Assembly (NCBI GenBank): GCA_949291945.1
Contig: CASEXH010000007.1
Location: 1 to 64,000 of the forward strand
Length of the DNA: 64,000 nucleotides
Direction: 5' to 3'
From: an uncultured Bacillota bacterium
GTDB taxonomy: Bacteria; Bacillota; Clostridia; Lachnospirales; Lachnospiraceae
Shown: piece after piece, positions 1 through 8,614 of the stretch
Numbering within the stretch: the stretch's first letter is position 1
Layout of the letters: every line of letters begins with the position of its first letter
The notes under the pieces: generated by a model
The model's input: only the letters and a program-made list of their open reading frames with translations
The model's database searches: none
What the model was told of the DNA's origin: nothing
Made by a program: the position numbers and the translations under genes

Positions 1-351
1 GGGCTTACAGATCGGGAATACGGCAGAATTGAAGTGACTGTTCCTCAGGGGTATAATGCAGTTCATTTGAGAAAAAAGAAAATTCAGGTAAGATCGCTAA
101 AGGAAGATTTGTATGAATTGGGAGAAACTGTCGCTGAATCTGGATATGGAAATCAGATTGTAGTCTATGATAAGGAACGGGCCATTTGTGATGCGGTAAT
201 TAATCGGAAAAAGATGGATGTGCAGATGTTTCAGACTGCAATGAAAGAATATATGACAGACTCAAGCAGAAGGTTACAGGTTCTGGTTCGCTATGCAGAA
301 AAGTTGGGGATACGTGACGAGGTTATGAAATATGTGGAGGTGCTGGCATGA
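1..351 (+). CDS. AbiEi-type antitoxin, C-terminal part (cut by window start)
   Basis: The reading frame is open from the first base, so the N-terminus lies outside the window. The visible part begins GLTDREYGRIEVTVPQGYNA, matching the conserved segment of AbiEi-family type IV antitoxins (GLTD followed by a V-T-V-P-x-G-Y strand), and continues through DKERAICDAV (typical 'ER-x-I-x-D' segment) into a helical C-terminus. AbiEi proteins normally carry an N-terminal winged helix that represses their own operon; that part is not visible. The stop overlaps the next start (ATGA at 348-351), the usual coupling of abiEi with the toxin gene abiEii. Role inferred: antitoxin and autorepressor of a phage-defence or element-maintenance pair. 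Confidence 0.85.
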   Translation, partial: GLTDREYGRIEVTVPQGYNAVHLRKKKIQVRSLKEDLYELGETVAESGYGNQIVVYDKERAICDAVINRKKMDVQMFQTAMKEYMTDSSRRLQVLVRYAEKLGIRDEVMKYVEVLA

Positions 352-1193
352 TCCATACATCAAAACAGTTAAAAGATAAAGTGAGAAATATTTCTCATGG
401 TGATAATCAGACCGCACAAATGCTGATCCGTAATTTTATTATGGAGCGCTTTCTGGAAAGAGTTTCGATATCCCCTTATCGGAATAATTTTATATTAAAA
501 GGCGGTATGCTTGTCGCTTCGTTAGTTGGGATTGATACAAGAGCAACTATGGATATTGATTCGATGCTCAAGGCACTGCCCCTCAATGAAGAGGATGCTG
601 TACGAATTGTAAACGAGATTATTCGTATCCATGTAGAAGACGGTATCAGCTTTGAGGTTGTAAAAGCAGCAGAAATCATGGCTGACTTTGAATATCCGGG
701 AGTCCGGCTGGTGCTGGAAGCCAGACTTGACCGTTTAAAACAGAGGATTAAGATAGATCTCTCTACGGATGATGTCATTACACCTTCAGCAATCCGTTAC
801 AGTTATCGTCTCATGTTTGAAGACAGGAGCATCGAACTGATGACTTACACTCCAGAAACTCTTCTCGCAGAAAAGATCCAGACCATTCTGGCGCGGGGAA
901 TTACAACAACACGGATGCGAGATTATTATGATGTGTATGAGATTGTAGTCTGCAATAAGGTCAGGATTGATAAGGCAGTGCTGGCAGAAGCATTTACCGC
1001 AACATGTAGGAAACGAAAAACTATATTTGGTTCGGAGCAAATAGAAAAAATCGTGAACGAAATATCAGCAGATGAAGGATTATTGAATCTGTGGGATCTA
1101 TATAAGAATGATAATTTCTATGTGGGCGATATAAAATGGACGGTAGTCTGCGAAGCTGTATGTGCCTACATAAGGAATAACATTTCAAAATGA
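348..1193 (+). CDS. AbiEii-type nucleotidyltransferase toxin
   Basis: 281 residues, full length for AbiEii/AbiGii (DUF1814) nucleotidyltransferase-like toxins. The signature is visible near residues 50-75: FILKGGMLVASL followed by RATMDIDSM, i.e. the KGG and R-x-T-x-D-x-D motifs of the nucleotidyltransferase fold; later come a lysine-containing segment (TLLAEKIQTIL) and RMRDYYDVYEI, both typical of the family. It overlaps the antitoxin stop by four bases, indicating translational coupling. Family knowledge: related AbiE toxins act as NTP-binding transferases that are bacteriostatic when not balanced by AbiEi. All key motifs look intact, so the pair is probably functional. Confidence 0.88.
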   Translation: MIHTSKQLKDKVRNISHGDNQTAQMLIRNFIMERFLERVSISPYRNNFILKGGMLVASLVGIDTRATMDIDSMLKALPLNEEDAVRIVNEIIRIHVEDGISFEVVKAAEIMADFEYPGVRLVLEARLDRLKQRIKIDLSTDDVITPSAIRYSYRLMFEDRSIELMTYTPETLLAEKIQTILARGITTTRMRDYYDVYEIVVCNKVRIDKAVLAEAFTATCRKRKTIFGSEQIEKIVNEISADEGLLNLWDLYKNDNFYVGDIKWTVVCEAVCAYIRNNISK

Positions 1194-1297
1194 ATTAAAA
1201 AATTAATTTTAGATCTTGTGAAATAAGCCTCTTTCTTATGGAGAAGTGAAGGGAACAATATTTTTCCCTATCTAATCTATGGAAAGGGGCCTTTTAT

Positions 1298-1507
1298 ATG
1301 GGGTATGCAAGAAAAGATGTAGAAGCGACAAAGAAGTATCAGAAGAAATTTGTCAGATATCAGGAAGGTGCAGAAAAATATAGTCTGGGACTGACAAAAT
1401 TTCAGGCTCTGGCTAAAGAAGCAAAAGCGGTATACAAGATTGACAAAGTCGCTCTCGTTAATTGCGAGATTTTTGAAAAATATCTTGAAACATTTAGAGA
1501 GTATTGA
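1298..1507 (+). CDS. small excisionase-like protein (DUF6462-type)
   Basis: 69 residues; preceded by GGAAAGGGG about 10 bases before the ATG. The segment YSLGLTKFQALAKEAKAVYKIDKVALVNCEIFEKYLE has the layout of small winged-helix excisionases of Tn916-type elements: a helix-turn-helix, a basic strand, then 'N-x-x-x-x-x-x-YLE'. I associate it with the DUF6462 family often found beside tyrosine integrases in Lachnospiraceae, from memory. It lies 300 bases upstream of the integrase with one small gene in between, so a role as recombination directionality factor or element regulator is likely but inferred. Confidence 0.65.
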   Translation: MGYARKDVEATKKYQKKFVRYQEGAEKYSLGLTKFQALAKEAKAVYKIDKVALVNCEIFEKYLETFREY

Positions 1508-1544
1508 TCAGCTTCAAAGAAGGACTCAGAAAAGATATTGCCTG

Positions 1545-1582
1545 TTGACATACTGTCATACAAAAAGTACAATATGCAGTAT
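1545..1582 (+). promoter_or_regulatory. promoter with overlapping inverted repeat for RHH/integrase genes
   Basis: TTGACA (1545-1550), a 17-base spacer and TACAAT (1568-1573) form a near-consensus sigma-A promoter. An inverted pair ATACTG (1550-1555) / CAGTAT (1577-1582) brackets the -10 box. The first gene downstream encodes a ribbon-helix-helix protein, so autorepression through this dyad is plausible. Confidence 0.6.
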
Positions 1583-1601
1583 AGGAGGTATGAAAGCAGC
1601 T

Positions 1602-1772
1602 ATGGCTAAAATGGGAAGACCGAAATTACCAAATACAAAAAAGAAAGTTCTAAGCATACGTGTGTCTGACCAGTTATATGCACAGCTGTTGGCATACGCC
1701 GAAAAACATAAAATGACTACCACCGATGTTGTTTTACGTGGGGTGGAAACTTTTATTTCCAGGCAGGATTAA
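1602..1772 (+). CDS. ribbon-helix-helix DNA-binding protein
   Basis: 56 residues starting MAKMGRPKLPNTKKK. The strand KKVLSIRVSDQLYAQLLAYA followed by a helix, a TTTDV turn and a second helix is the ribbon-helix-helix (CopG/Arc-like) fold. The frame is open further upstream, but AGGAGGT at 1583-1589 sits too close to the ATG at 1590 (1 base) and fits the ATG at 1602 better (12-13 bases); 1611 is another possible start. It lies just before the integrase, so it may regulate integrase expression or be an antitoxin without visible toxin. Confidence 0.65.
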   Translation: MAKMGRPKLPNTKKKVLSIRVSDQLYAQLLAYAEKHKMTTTDVVLRGVETFISRQD

Positions 1773-1812
1773 GAGAAGAGTCCTTCTTTCATTATGAGAG
1801 GAGGAATGCATC

Positions 1813-3048
1813 ATGGCAAAGACAAGAAAAGACCTGCGAGGAAGGTCGTTAAGAAAAGGAGAGGTGCAGAGACAGTCAGATAAGCGGTATATGTATACTT
1901 ACAGAGATCCGCTTGGACGACGCAAATATATATACGCAATGGACTTGGCGGAGCTGAGGGAAAAAGAAGCAAAGCTTATGAAAGATCAGCTTGATGGTCT
2001 TGACTTATATGTCGCTGGGAAGGCAAGTCTGAATGATACGTTTGATCGGTATATGTCGGCAAAATATAATCTTCGGGAATCTACCAGAAGTGCATATGAG
2101 TACACGTATGACCATTATATAAGGGATACATTTGGAAGAAAAAGAATTGCGGAAATAAAATATTCCGATGTCCTGCAGTTTTACTATTATCTTCTGAATC
2201 AGAAAGAGATATCTTTGGGAACATTGGATTCCATCCATTGTCTCCTTCATCCTACATTTCAATTGGCGGTAAGAGATGAGATCATCCGTAAAAACCCGAC
2301 AGATGGAGTGATGAAGGAAATCAGCCGTGAGTCTGGGAAAAACAGAGGTGTGCGGCATGCATTAACAGTACAGCAGCAGAGAGTATTTATGGAATATATC
2401 GCAAACCATCCGATCTATTTTCACTGGTGGCCTATGTTTACGATTTTACTTGGAACCGGCTGCCGTATTGGGGAGGCTCTCGGGTTACGCTGGCAGGATC
2501 TTGACTTTGAAAATAGGGTGATCAGTATTAATCATAGCTTGGTATATTATCAGACCAGAGTCAGTAAAAAATGTATGCTTCGAGTATCGCTGCCTAAGAC
2601 AGAAGCTGGAATCAGAACAATCCCTATGCTTGATATCGTTAAAGACGCTTTTGAGATGCTCTATGAAGAACAGGAAGAAAATGGATTTAATGAGACAGAG
2701 ATAGATGGGATGACAGGATTTATTTTCTGTAACCGCTTTGGCGGTGTGCCTAACCCACAAACTGTCAATCATACGATCAAGCGTATATTAAATCAGTATA
2801 ATGCCGATGAGGTGGTCAGAGCCAAGAAAGAGAGAAGAGAACCAATCATTCTTCCCGATTTCTCCTGCCATCATCTGAGACATACATTCTGCACAAGACT
2901 TTGCGAACATGAAACGAACCTGAAAGTTATCCAGGCCATCATGGGACATAAGAACATAGAAACCACGATGGACATTTACGCAGAAGCAACAGAGGAGAAA
3001 AAGCGGGAATCATTCGAGAATTTAGCAGCTAATTTAGATATCTTTTAA
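1813..3048 (+). CDS. tyrosine integrase, Tn916/ICE type
   Basis: 411 residues. Order: N-terminal arm-type DNA-binding domain (residues 1-60, RYMYTYRDPLGRRKYIYA), SAM-like core-binding domain (about 70-170), catalytic domain (190-400). Catalytic residues are visible: R218 in GCRIGEAL, a KTEAGIR beta-hairpin lysine, H353-x-L-R356 (HHLRHTF), GH at 378-379 and nucleophile Y389 in MDIYAEAT. The architecture matches integrases of Tn916-like integrative conjugative elements. A GAGGAGG ribosome site precedes the ATG. The gene points outwards towards the chromosomal metG fragment at 3201, as expected at the end of an integrated element. No disruption seen; likely active or recently active. Confidence 0.93.
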   Translation: MAKTRKDLRGRSLRKGEVQRQSDKRYMYTYRDPLGRRKYIYAMDLAELREKEAKLMKDQLDGLDLYVAGKASLNDTFDRYMSAKYNLRESTRSAYEYTYDHYIRDTFGRKRIAEIKYSDVLQFYYYLLNQKEISLGTLDSIHCLLHPTFQLAVRDEIIRKNPTDGVMKEISRESGKNRGVRHALTVQQQRVFMEYIANHPIYFHWWPMFTILLGTGCRIGEALGLRWQDLDFENRVISINHSLVYYQTRVSKKCMLRVSLPKTEAGIRTIPMLDIVKDAFEMLYEEQEENGFNETEIDGMTGFIFCNRFGGVPNPQTVNHTIKRILNQYNADEVVRAKKERREPIILPDFSCHHLRHTFCTRLCEHETNLKVIQAIMGHKNIETTMDIYAEATEEKKRESFENLAANLDIF

Positions 3049-3200
3049 GAAGGGCTCATGAATTTGAGTTTGACAGCACTGCTTTGGTATTACAGCAAAT
3101 TGACAACAAAATGAAAAAGAACATGAAGAATTGTATAGGGTTATGAATTCCTGAAATACGCTACAATGAGTTCACACGGCGGGAAATAAGTTATCACGAG

Positions 3201-3746
3201 GTGATTTTGAAATATTTCCCCACCATGAAATCCCAGGGCGCAGCAAAGAATGAAGCCAACAATGCAGCTCAGGCCGGAAAGGCAGCTTCTCTGGACGCTG
3301 CTATGAACCAGGCAGAGCAGGTTCTCACAAAGCAGGTAGAAGAGATGCCGGCAGTGGAACAGGAACCTTTAGATCTTTCCAAAGTGAAGATCGAGCCACT
3401 CTTTGAGGAGATGGTAGACTTTGATACATTCAGCAAGTCTGACTTCCGTGCTGTAAAGGTGAAAGAATGCGAAGCTGTACCAAAGTCCAAGAAACTCCTT
3501 AAATTCGTCTTAGATGACGGCACAGAAAACGACAGAGTAATCTTAAGCGGCATTCATGAGTATTACGAGCCGGAAGAGCTGGTAGGAAAGACATGTATCG
3601 CTATCGTCAACCTGCCGCCGAGAAAGATGATGGGTATTGATTCCTGCGGTATGCTGATCAGTGCTGTACATGAGTATGACGGACGGGAAGGACTGAATCT
3701 GCTGATGGTGGATGACAGGATTCCGGCGGGAGCAAAGCTGTACTAG
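3201..3746 (+). pseudogene. metG: 3' fragment of metG (tRNA-binding domain of methionyl-tRNA synthetase)
   Basis: The last ~110 residues (from DFDTFSKSDFRAVKVKECEA to MVDDRIPAGAKLY) are the C-terminal EMAP/Trbp111-like tRNA-binding domain found at the end of clostridial methionyl-tRNA synthetases. The catalytic Rossmann fold and anticodon-binding domain are absent; in front is only an Ala/Glu-rich linker. The annotated GTG start has no good ribosome site, and the ATG at 3225 is no better. It lies directly beyond the integrase and before a strong terminator, so I read it as the displaced end of metG cut off by element integration or deletion. A free-standing Trbp111-like product cannot be excluded. 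Confidence 0.75.
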
Positions 3747-3813
3747 AAATATACTTTTACATTATTAAGTGCAGAAAAATCTGCAGAGGAAAAAATCGTA
3801 TTATTTTGAGTTT

Positions 3814-3852
3814 GGACCTTGAGAGAGTAGCCTCTTTCAAGGTCCTTTTTTT
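3814..3852 (+). terminator. rho-independent terminator after metG fragment
   Basis: Stem GGACCTTGA (3814-3822) / TCAAGGTCC (3837-3845) followed by seven T residues. It lies between the metG fragment and the convergent LysR gene. Confidence 0.85.
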
Positions 3853-3918
3853 ACATCGGTGTTAGAAAATCAGGTGATTTAAAGTGAAAATTGATCTAGG
3901 GTTGTTGCAGCGTATGTA

Positions 3919-4767
3919 TCAAAACGCAGAAAACAACCCACGAAATTCCTTAAGGGAATCTTTTAAGCATATAAGATAGTAGGTTACACTTGCTTCCGGG
4001 TCAGAGACAGGTACTTCAACACGGAGGTTTTCTGCATCCAGATATTTTTTGGCCAGATCTGTGGTAAAAGATGGTAAAGAAGAAGAGCGTACCAGTTCGT
4101 TGAAGCTAAAACGATCACTTTGGGTTAAGAAGCGTGAGTCAGGCATTTTCTCCGCTGGGACAAAATTCCAAAAGCCTATATCGTTCATTAAAATCATATT
4201 TTCCCCGTTCATTTCCGCAAAGGAAAGGCTTTTTCGCCGGATAAACCGATGACCTTTTGGTAAGGCAAACATCAGAGATTCTTTACCGCATACTTTTGAA
4301 AAGTATTGTTCGCCTTCCGGTTTGTGAGAAAGAGCGATCAGCTGATAGGTTCCGTTGTCGAGACCGGATAAAAGCAGTTTTTCTTCGGCAATTTCCGTCT
4401 GGAGCATCTTGCTTGGATATAGACTTCCAAGCAGCGGTGAAACTAACCAGCTCGGCGCCTGTGAGCAGATGCCGAAAGAAATAGTTCGGTTTTTTCGGTC
4501 GTAGGCCTGCGCTTTTTCGATGAAGGAATCTGCATTTGCAAGCAATTCTCTGGCGAGTGCCAACACGTATTTTCCATTATCATTTAATTCGAGCCGGTTC
4601 TTTCTGCGGATAAACAGTGAAATCCCCATTTCTTCCTCTAACTTTTTCATATTTCTGCTTAATGCCGGCTGAGAGAGGTGCAGGATTTCCGCAGCTTCCA
4701 GAAGAGTTCCGGCCTTTGCAAATGCCGTAAATTGGCGCAATTCGTAAAGTTCAATCATATCATTCAA
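3919..4767 (-). CDS. LysR-family transcriptional regulator
   Basis: 282 residues. N-terminal winged helix-turn-helix: LYELRQFTAFAKAGTLLEAAEILHLSQPALSRNMKKLE (residues ~6-44) is textbook LysR; the remainder is the two-lobed effector-binding domain. Start at MNDM, with GGGAG about 5 bases before; the second ATG (codon 4) is equally possible. It is divergent from the flavodoxin/ferredoxin gene at 5016, the usual LysR arrangement, so control of that redox operon is likely. It is also a candidate regulator for the four-promoter redox regulon at 21.8-35.8 kb, whose conserved box sits at the typical LysR distance (about -64); that link is inference only. Confidence 0.9.
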   Translation of the reverse strand: MNDMIELYELRQFTAFAKAGTLLEAAEILHLSQPALSRNMKKLEEEMGISLFIRRKNRLELNDNGKYVLALARELLANADSFIEKAQAYDRKNRTISFGICSQAPSWLVSPLLGSLYPSKMLQTEIAEEKLLLSGLDNGTYQLIALSHKPEGEQYFSKVCGKESLMFALPKGHRFIRRKSLSFAEMNGENMILMNDIGFWNFVPAEKMPDSRFLTQSDRFSFNELVRSSSLPSFTTDLAKKYLDAENLRVEVPVSDPEASVTYYLICLKDSLKEFRGLFSAF

Positions 4768-5015
4768 CTCCCAAGTATAAATAAAACTGATAGTAGTATT
4801 CGTTATTGACAGTGTACTTTTCCCTTGAAATATCTATAATTTAAACGTAGATAAGCCGCACAGCGACCTGCGTTTATGCGCATATAGCAAAGCGGAATGC
4901 GAATGACCGCTTTACTCAGATCGATGAGAAAACACACACTCTGAATATCAAATCTGATTATAGCAAACAGCTGTGGGATTTTCAATCCGCAGGTAAAAGA
5001 TCAAAATGAAAGGAT

Positions 5016-5810
5016 GTGAAAGATGAAATGGTATTCTATTTTACTGCAACGGGAAACAGTCTGTATACGGCCAAGCAGATGGATGACAACAGAATCAGTA
5101 TTGCGCAGGCAATCCATGATCAGAAAAAAATTTATACTGCAGATAAAATCGGTATCGTGTGTCCGGTATTTGGTCATGAGATGCCGCAACTGGTCAAGGA
5201 TTTTTTGAAGGTTTCCCGGTTTGAGACGGACTACTTCTATATTCTGCTCACCTATGGCAACCGGCACGGCGGTGCGGCAGAGCTGGCAAAGGAATATGCG
5301 GAAAGTCTGGGGATTCACCCTGCCTATATCAATGTGATCCTGATGGCAGACAATTTTCTGCCGGGGTTTGATATGGAAGAGCAGAAAGGGATGGACAAAA
5401 AAGTGGAGGAACAGATCCGTCATATCCAGGCGGACATTTCCCAAAAGAAGGTCTATATTTCCCCGGTCACAGAGGATGATCGGAATGTGCATAAGGCATT
5501 TCTGGCCCGTATTGCCCAGATGGGCTCCGGCGCAGGCCATGATCTTTACGAGATTACAGAAGAATGTGTTGGCTGCGGGATCTGCGCAAAGGTCTGCCCG
5601 AAAAAATGTTTTCATCTGGAGGGGCAAAAGAGTGTCTGGAATAGTGAGGGCTGTATCAGCTGTATGGCCTGCATCCATTCCTGCCCGATGATGGCGATCC
5701 GTTTGAAGATGCCGGAAAAAAATCCCCATGCCAGATATCAAAACGAGAATATCAGTCTCTGTGAGATTGTGGAGGCAAATAACCAGTGGGGAAACCAACG
5801 CCCGGAGTAA
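5016..5810 (+). CDS. EFR1-type flavodoxin-ferredoxin fusion protein
   Basis: 264 residues. Residues 5-160 form a flavodoxin-like domain with the FMN phosphate loop FTATGNS; the C-terminus carries two [4Fe-4S] ferredoxin motifs, CVGCGICAKVCPKKCF and CISCMACIHSCPMMAI. This domain order defines EFR1-family cytoplasmic electron-transfer proteins. Start is uncertain: a GTG at 5016 is very close to AAGGA (5010-5014), whereas ATG at 5028 (MVFYFTATGNS) matches the usual family N-terminus with a GAAAG site. Divergent from the LysR gene and upstream of aldo/keto reductase and flavodoxin genes, so probably part of an oxidative or redox-balance operon. Confidence 0.88.
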   Translation: MKDEMVFYFTATGNSLYTAKQMDDNRISIAQAIHDQKKIYTADKIGIVCPVFGHEMPQLVKDFLKVSRFETDYFYILLTYGNRHGGAAELAKEYAESLGIHPAYINVILMADNFLPGFDMEEQKGMDKKVEEQIRHIQADISQKKVYISPVTEDDRNVHKAFLARIAQMGSGAGHDLYEITEECVGCGICAKVCPKKCFHLEGQKSVWNSEGCISCMACIHSCPMMAIRLKMPEKNPHARYQNENISLCEIVEANNQWGNQRPE

Positions 5811-5909
5811 TAACCGGCAAAGATCATGGTATGTGCTATTCCAGCCATGATTAAACAATCGCATAGTCAAAATGCAGGAAATGTCTGTGAACACAGACAA
5901 GGAGGGTGA

Positions 5910-6089
5910 TTTAAGATCTGAAAGAGGTATGCGCTCGGATTGCCGCAAAGGAAACCGGTGTGGATACAGGATCAGTGTCTGCTGTGCCTTGGCTGTGTTC
6001 ATAAATGTCCGAAGAACGCAATCGCCTATACCGAGGAAACCATTGGACATGGGCAATACACCAATCCTCATATCCGGGAGGTTCGATGA
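5910..6089 (+). pseudogene. remnant of a second ferredoxin-type protein
   Basis: From 5961 one frame reads WIQDQCLLCLGCVHKCPKNA and continues IAYTEETIGHGQYTNPHIREVR before TGA at 6087-6089. The CxxCxxCxxxCP cluster is a [4Fe-4S] binding motif and the tail resembles EFR1 family C-termini. Just upstream a different frame reads LKEVCARIAAKETGVDT, so the fragment is frameshifted and lacks its flavodoxin half and start codon. It is probably the stump of a duplicate of the neighbouring EFR1 gene. Confidence 0.7.
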
Positions 6090-6106
6090 GCATATAGAAA
6101 TTTGAA

Positions 6107-6390
6107 GTGGAAAATGCAGGGTGTGATCAGTCGAGCCGGACACAGGAGACGGAGCATACCTCTCAGATAACAGAAGATGGTACGGAAGAAAATGCTGAGA
6201 CAGAGGAACAGGAATCTCTGGCAGAGAATATGGAACAGGAACAGACAGAGTATATCGGAACGGTGCCGGAGGAATTACGCCAGAGAATCTTCACTATGCC
6301 ATCATCGAGGGCGGCAGACATGATATCGACGCCTGCGAACGGTATATTTACTATGCTTTACAGGATTTTTTGGCGAGGAGACAACGATAG
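6107..6390 (+). pseudogene. decayed mosaic: acidic lipoprotein linker plus esterase C-terminus
   Basis: The frame starting 6107 is an acidic, low-complexity stretch (TEDGTEENAETEEQESLAEN) of the type found after lipoprotein signals of neighbouring flavodoxins. From 6262, another frame reads GAGGITPENLHYAIIEGGRH, then DIDACERYIYYALQDFLARR and a TAG at 6388-6390; the GG-x-H-D...W/R-x-Y-x-Y segment resembles the catalytic-histidine end of alpha/beta-hydrolase esterases. No intact gene remains. The frame at 6107 runs by chance into the aldo/keto reductase, whose real start is 6416. Confidence 0.5.
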
Positions 6391-6415
6391 AATGAAACAA
6401 AAGGAGGAAAACAAT

Positions 6416-7267
6416 ATGAAGACTATGAAATTAAATGATGGTAATCAGATCCCTGTAGTTGGATTTGGAGTGTTTCAAATCCCGGAAGGTCAGGAAACTT
6501 ATGAAGCAGTAAGAGCCGCTCTTGAGGCAGGATACCGGCACATCGACACGGCAGCCGCCTACTTTAATGAGGCAGATGTAGGACGGGCGGTGAAGGACAG
6601 CGGAATTTCCCGAGAGGAAATCTGCGTCACCAGCAAACTTTGGCTTCAGGATTATGGTTACGAGGCGGCGAAGGAAGGTCTTGCTGTTTCCCTTGAAAAA
6701 CTGGGCATGGATTATGTGGACCTCTACCTGCTTCATCAGCCCTATGGAGATGTGGCCGGAGCGTGGAAAGCTTTGGAAGAAGCGAAAGAAGAAGGCAGGA
6801 TCCGTTCTATCGGTGTCAGCAATATGACGCCTAATATCTGGAACCAGTGGGTGCCGCAGTTTCAAACCATGCCGGCTGTAAATCAGGTGGAATGCCATCC
6901 GTTCTTCCAGCAGAAAGCTCTGCGGGAACTGCTGGCTAAAGATGATGTAAAGATTGAAGCGTATCAGCCTCTTGGACATGGAGATCATATGCTGCTGAAT
7001 CATCCCGTAATCACAGAGCTGGCGGAAAAATACGGCAAAAATGCAGGTCAGATCATTCTCCGGTTTGAGATACAAGACGGGCTGATCGTTCTTCCAAAGT
7101 CTACACATCCTGATCGAATTGCGGGAAATCTGAATATTTTCGATTTTGAACTAACCTCCGATGAGATGGAAACCCTGCATGGACTGGATACCGGAAAAGG
7201 TCATCATGATCCGGAGACTCCTGGAGTGGCGGAGATGTTGTTGAAGAATTACAGGATTCATGATTAA
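6416..7267 (+). CDS. aldo/keto reductase (AKR5-like)
   Basis: 283 residues, full length for the family. Starts MKTMKLNDGN; AGGAGG at 6402-6407 with 8-base spacing decides this start over the longer frame. The (beta/alpha)8 NADPH-dependent reductase has its tetrad visible: D44, Y49 (HIDTAAAYFNE), K74 (TSKLW) and H107 (LLHQPYGD). The C-terminal PKSTHPDRI segment binds the NADPH phosphate. It probably reduces small aldehydes or ketones in the cytoplasm; substrate cannot be told. One of three paralogues in the window (also 22765 and 35800). It sits between redox pseudogenes and a broken flavodoxin. Confidence 0.92.
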   Translation: MKTMKLNDGNQIPVVGFGVFQIPEGQETYEAVRAALEAGYRHIDTAAAYFNEADVGRAVKDSGISREEICVTSKLWLQDYGYEAAKEGLAVSLEKLGMDYVDLYLLHQPYGDVAGAWKALEEAKEEGRIRSIGVSNMTPNIWNQWVPQFQTMPAVNQVECHPFFQQKALRELLAKDDVKIEAYQPLGHGDHMLLNHPVITELAEKYGKNAGQIILRFEIQDGLIVLPKSTHPDRIAGNLNIFDFELTSDEMETLHGLDTGKGHHDPETPGVAEMLLKNYRIHD

Positions 7268-7291
7268 TACTTATTAGCGAGGAGATATGAT

Positions 7292-7686
7292 ATGACAAAC
7301 GAACTGGTACTGTATTTTTCTGTATACGGCACGGCTAAAATTGTTGCGGAAGAAATAGCAAAGCAAACAGGCGCCGATATTCGGGAGATTATTCCTGAGA
7401 TTCCGTATGACGGAAACAGAGATCATTATTCCGCACTCTTGGGTGTGGCTCAGAAAGAGCATGATACCGATGCCCGTCCTGCGATCAAAGAAAAACTTCC
7501 TATCGAAGAATATGACCGGATTTATATCGGATATCCCATATGGGTTCCGGGGATGGCGGCACATATCAGACCATACGCAAACTGGCGCCGAAGGCAACGG
7601 TACTGGAAGGGCTGCCGGTGGAAATGAGCGATGCAGAAAACGGACCGGAAAAAGCGGTTGTAAAGTGGCTTGCAAGCCTGAAATAA
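7292..7686 (+). pseudogene. flavodoxin, frameshifted with internal deletion
   Basis: Starts MTNELVLYFSVYGTAKIVAE with a GAGGAGA site; the first frame gives a flavodoxin N-terminus with degenerate phosphate loop up to IYIGYPIWVPGMA. From 7558 a second frame continues GGTYQTIRKLAPKATVLEGL to TAA at 7684-7686, the usual flavodoxin C-terminus. The central segment found in the paralogues (the 'MPMPxYTFLExYDFSGKTIIPF' region, about 35-40 residues) is missing and the frame changes at the junction. This is a deletion that also shifted frame; no functional FMN-binding protein is expected. Confidence 0.8.
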
Positions 7687-7702
7687 GAAGGAGGAGTCAA
7701 AA

Positions 7703-8062
7703 ATGGAACAAGTATTAGATTTATCAAAGAAATTCTGGAAAGGACTGGAGGCTGCGGACGTGGAAATGATGCGCTCTGTCTGTGATCCCGCCTGCTATTT
7801 TGTGCATATCGGAGGAAATTGTGATCCGGATAAGGAAATGAACGCATTTGCAGAGAAAGTTTTCCAGCCTACAGAAGTTGTACTTAGGCAGCAGGAAGTG
7901 AAAGACTTTGGTGATACGGCAATTGTGATCAGCGATGTGGATTATGGCCTGCTTCTTGACGGAAAGCCTACCACCCATCATTTTGCTACAACGGAGGTTT
8001 TCCATAAACAGGGAGAAGAATGGAAACTGATTCAATTCACATTCACCGCACTGGTATATTAA
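7703..8062 (+). CDS. NTF2-like (DUF4440/SnoaL-type) small protein
   Basis: 119 residues; GAAGGAGGAG precedes the ATG. The pattern LDLSKKFWKGLEAADVEMMRSVCDPACYFVHIGG, then a beta-rich half ending GEEWKLIQFTFTALVY, is the cone-shaped NTF2-like fold of DUF4440/SnoaL-type proteins; these bind or turn over small molecules and are common in redox and detoxification operons. No catalytic residues can be assigned. It is intact while the neighbours on both sides are damaged. Confidence 0.75.
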   Translation: MEQVLDLSKKFWKGLEAADVEMMRSVCDPACYFVHIGGNCDPDKEMNAFAEKVFQPTEVVLRQQEVKDFGDTAIVISDVDYGLLLDGKPTTHHFATTEVFHKQGEEWKLIQFTFTALVY

Positions 8063-8084
8063 AAATATTGGCAGGAGACCAGCT

Positions 8085-8558
8085 ATGAAGAAAATATCAA
8101 TACAGATGCTTGCTGCGGCAATGGCGTTGATGCTTACAGCCTGTGGCTCCGGAGAAAAGCCAGAGCAGGAAATTCCCAGGCAGGACAGTATACCGGAAAC
8201 AACCGAAGACAGTTCAGGTACAGCAGAAAGAGCCGAACAGGAAGCGGACGACAATGTGCGCCCGGAGTTTACGCTTGATGCAAATCCCGAAGAATATGAT
8301 GTGATCTTTGTGGGGTATCCGATCTGGCATTATCAGATGCCGATGGTAATGCAGACATTTTTTGACACCTATAACTTCAGTGGAAAGACGATCCTCCCGT
8401 TTAATACGCACTTAGGTTCAAGAGGCAGTGGGACATACGAGGATATTGCTGAGCTTGAGCCGGACGCAACGGTTTTGGAAGGCCTGGCAGTAAATGGCGA
8501 ACAGGTACAGGGTGCCGAAACGGAAATGGAAGATTGGCTTACCAACCTTGGATATTAG
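8085..8558 (+). pseudogene. flavodoxin lipoprotein lacking its FMN phosphate loop
   Basis: 157 residues in one open frame. A lipoprotein signal (MLTACG, lipobox cysteine about residue 20) and an acidic linker are followed directly by NVRPEFTLDANPEEYDVIFV and GYPIWHYQMPMVMQTFFDTY, i.e. the second half of a flavodoxin. The first strand and the FMN phosphate loop present in the paralogues at 25799 and 28515 are missing, an in-frame deletion of roughly 60-70 residues. It may be translated and exported but is unlikely to hold FMN. Called pseudogene on that basis; a derived function cannot be excluded. Confidence 0.7.
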
Positions 8559-8614
8559 CTGATTACCTCACTTTTCTCTACATGCTGGCGCTCTCAAATT
8601 TGAACTGCTATCTG

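Noticed and set aside
3049..3200. tRNA gene as integration target
   Set aside because: No cloverleaf or T-loop consensus seen between the integrase and the metG fragment.
4850..5010. Open stretch upstream of the EFR1 gene ending SKQLWDFQSAGKRSK
   Set aside because: Looks like the tail of a protein but has no start and no family that I recognise; left as possible remnant, not annotated.
4768..5015. Fifth copy of the shared redox promoter in the LysR-EFR1 intergenic region
   Set aside because: Checked both strands: TATAAT at 4835 and TATACT (minus) at 4779 exist but no ACC-N4-GGT box lies 57 bases upstream of either.
5001..6143. 380-codon minus-strand frame across the EFR1 gene
   Set aside because: Antisense of a well-supported flavodoxin-ferredoxin gene; no domain.
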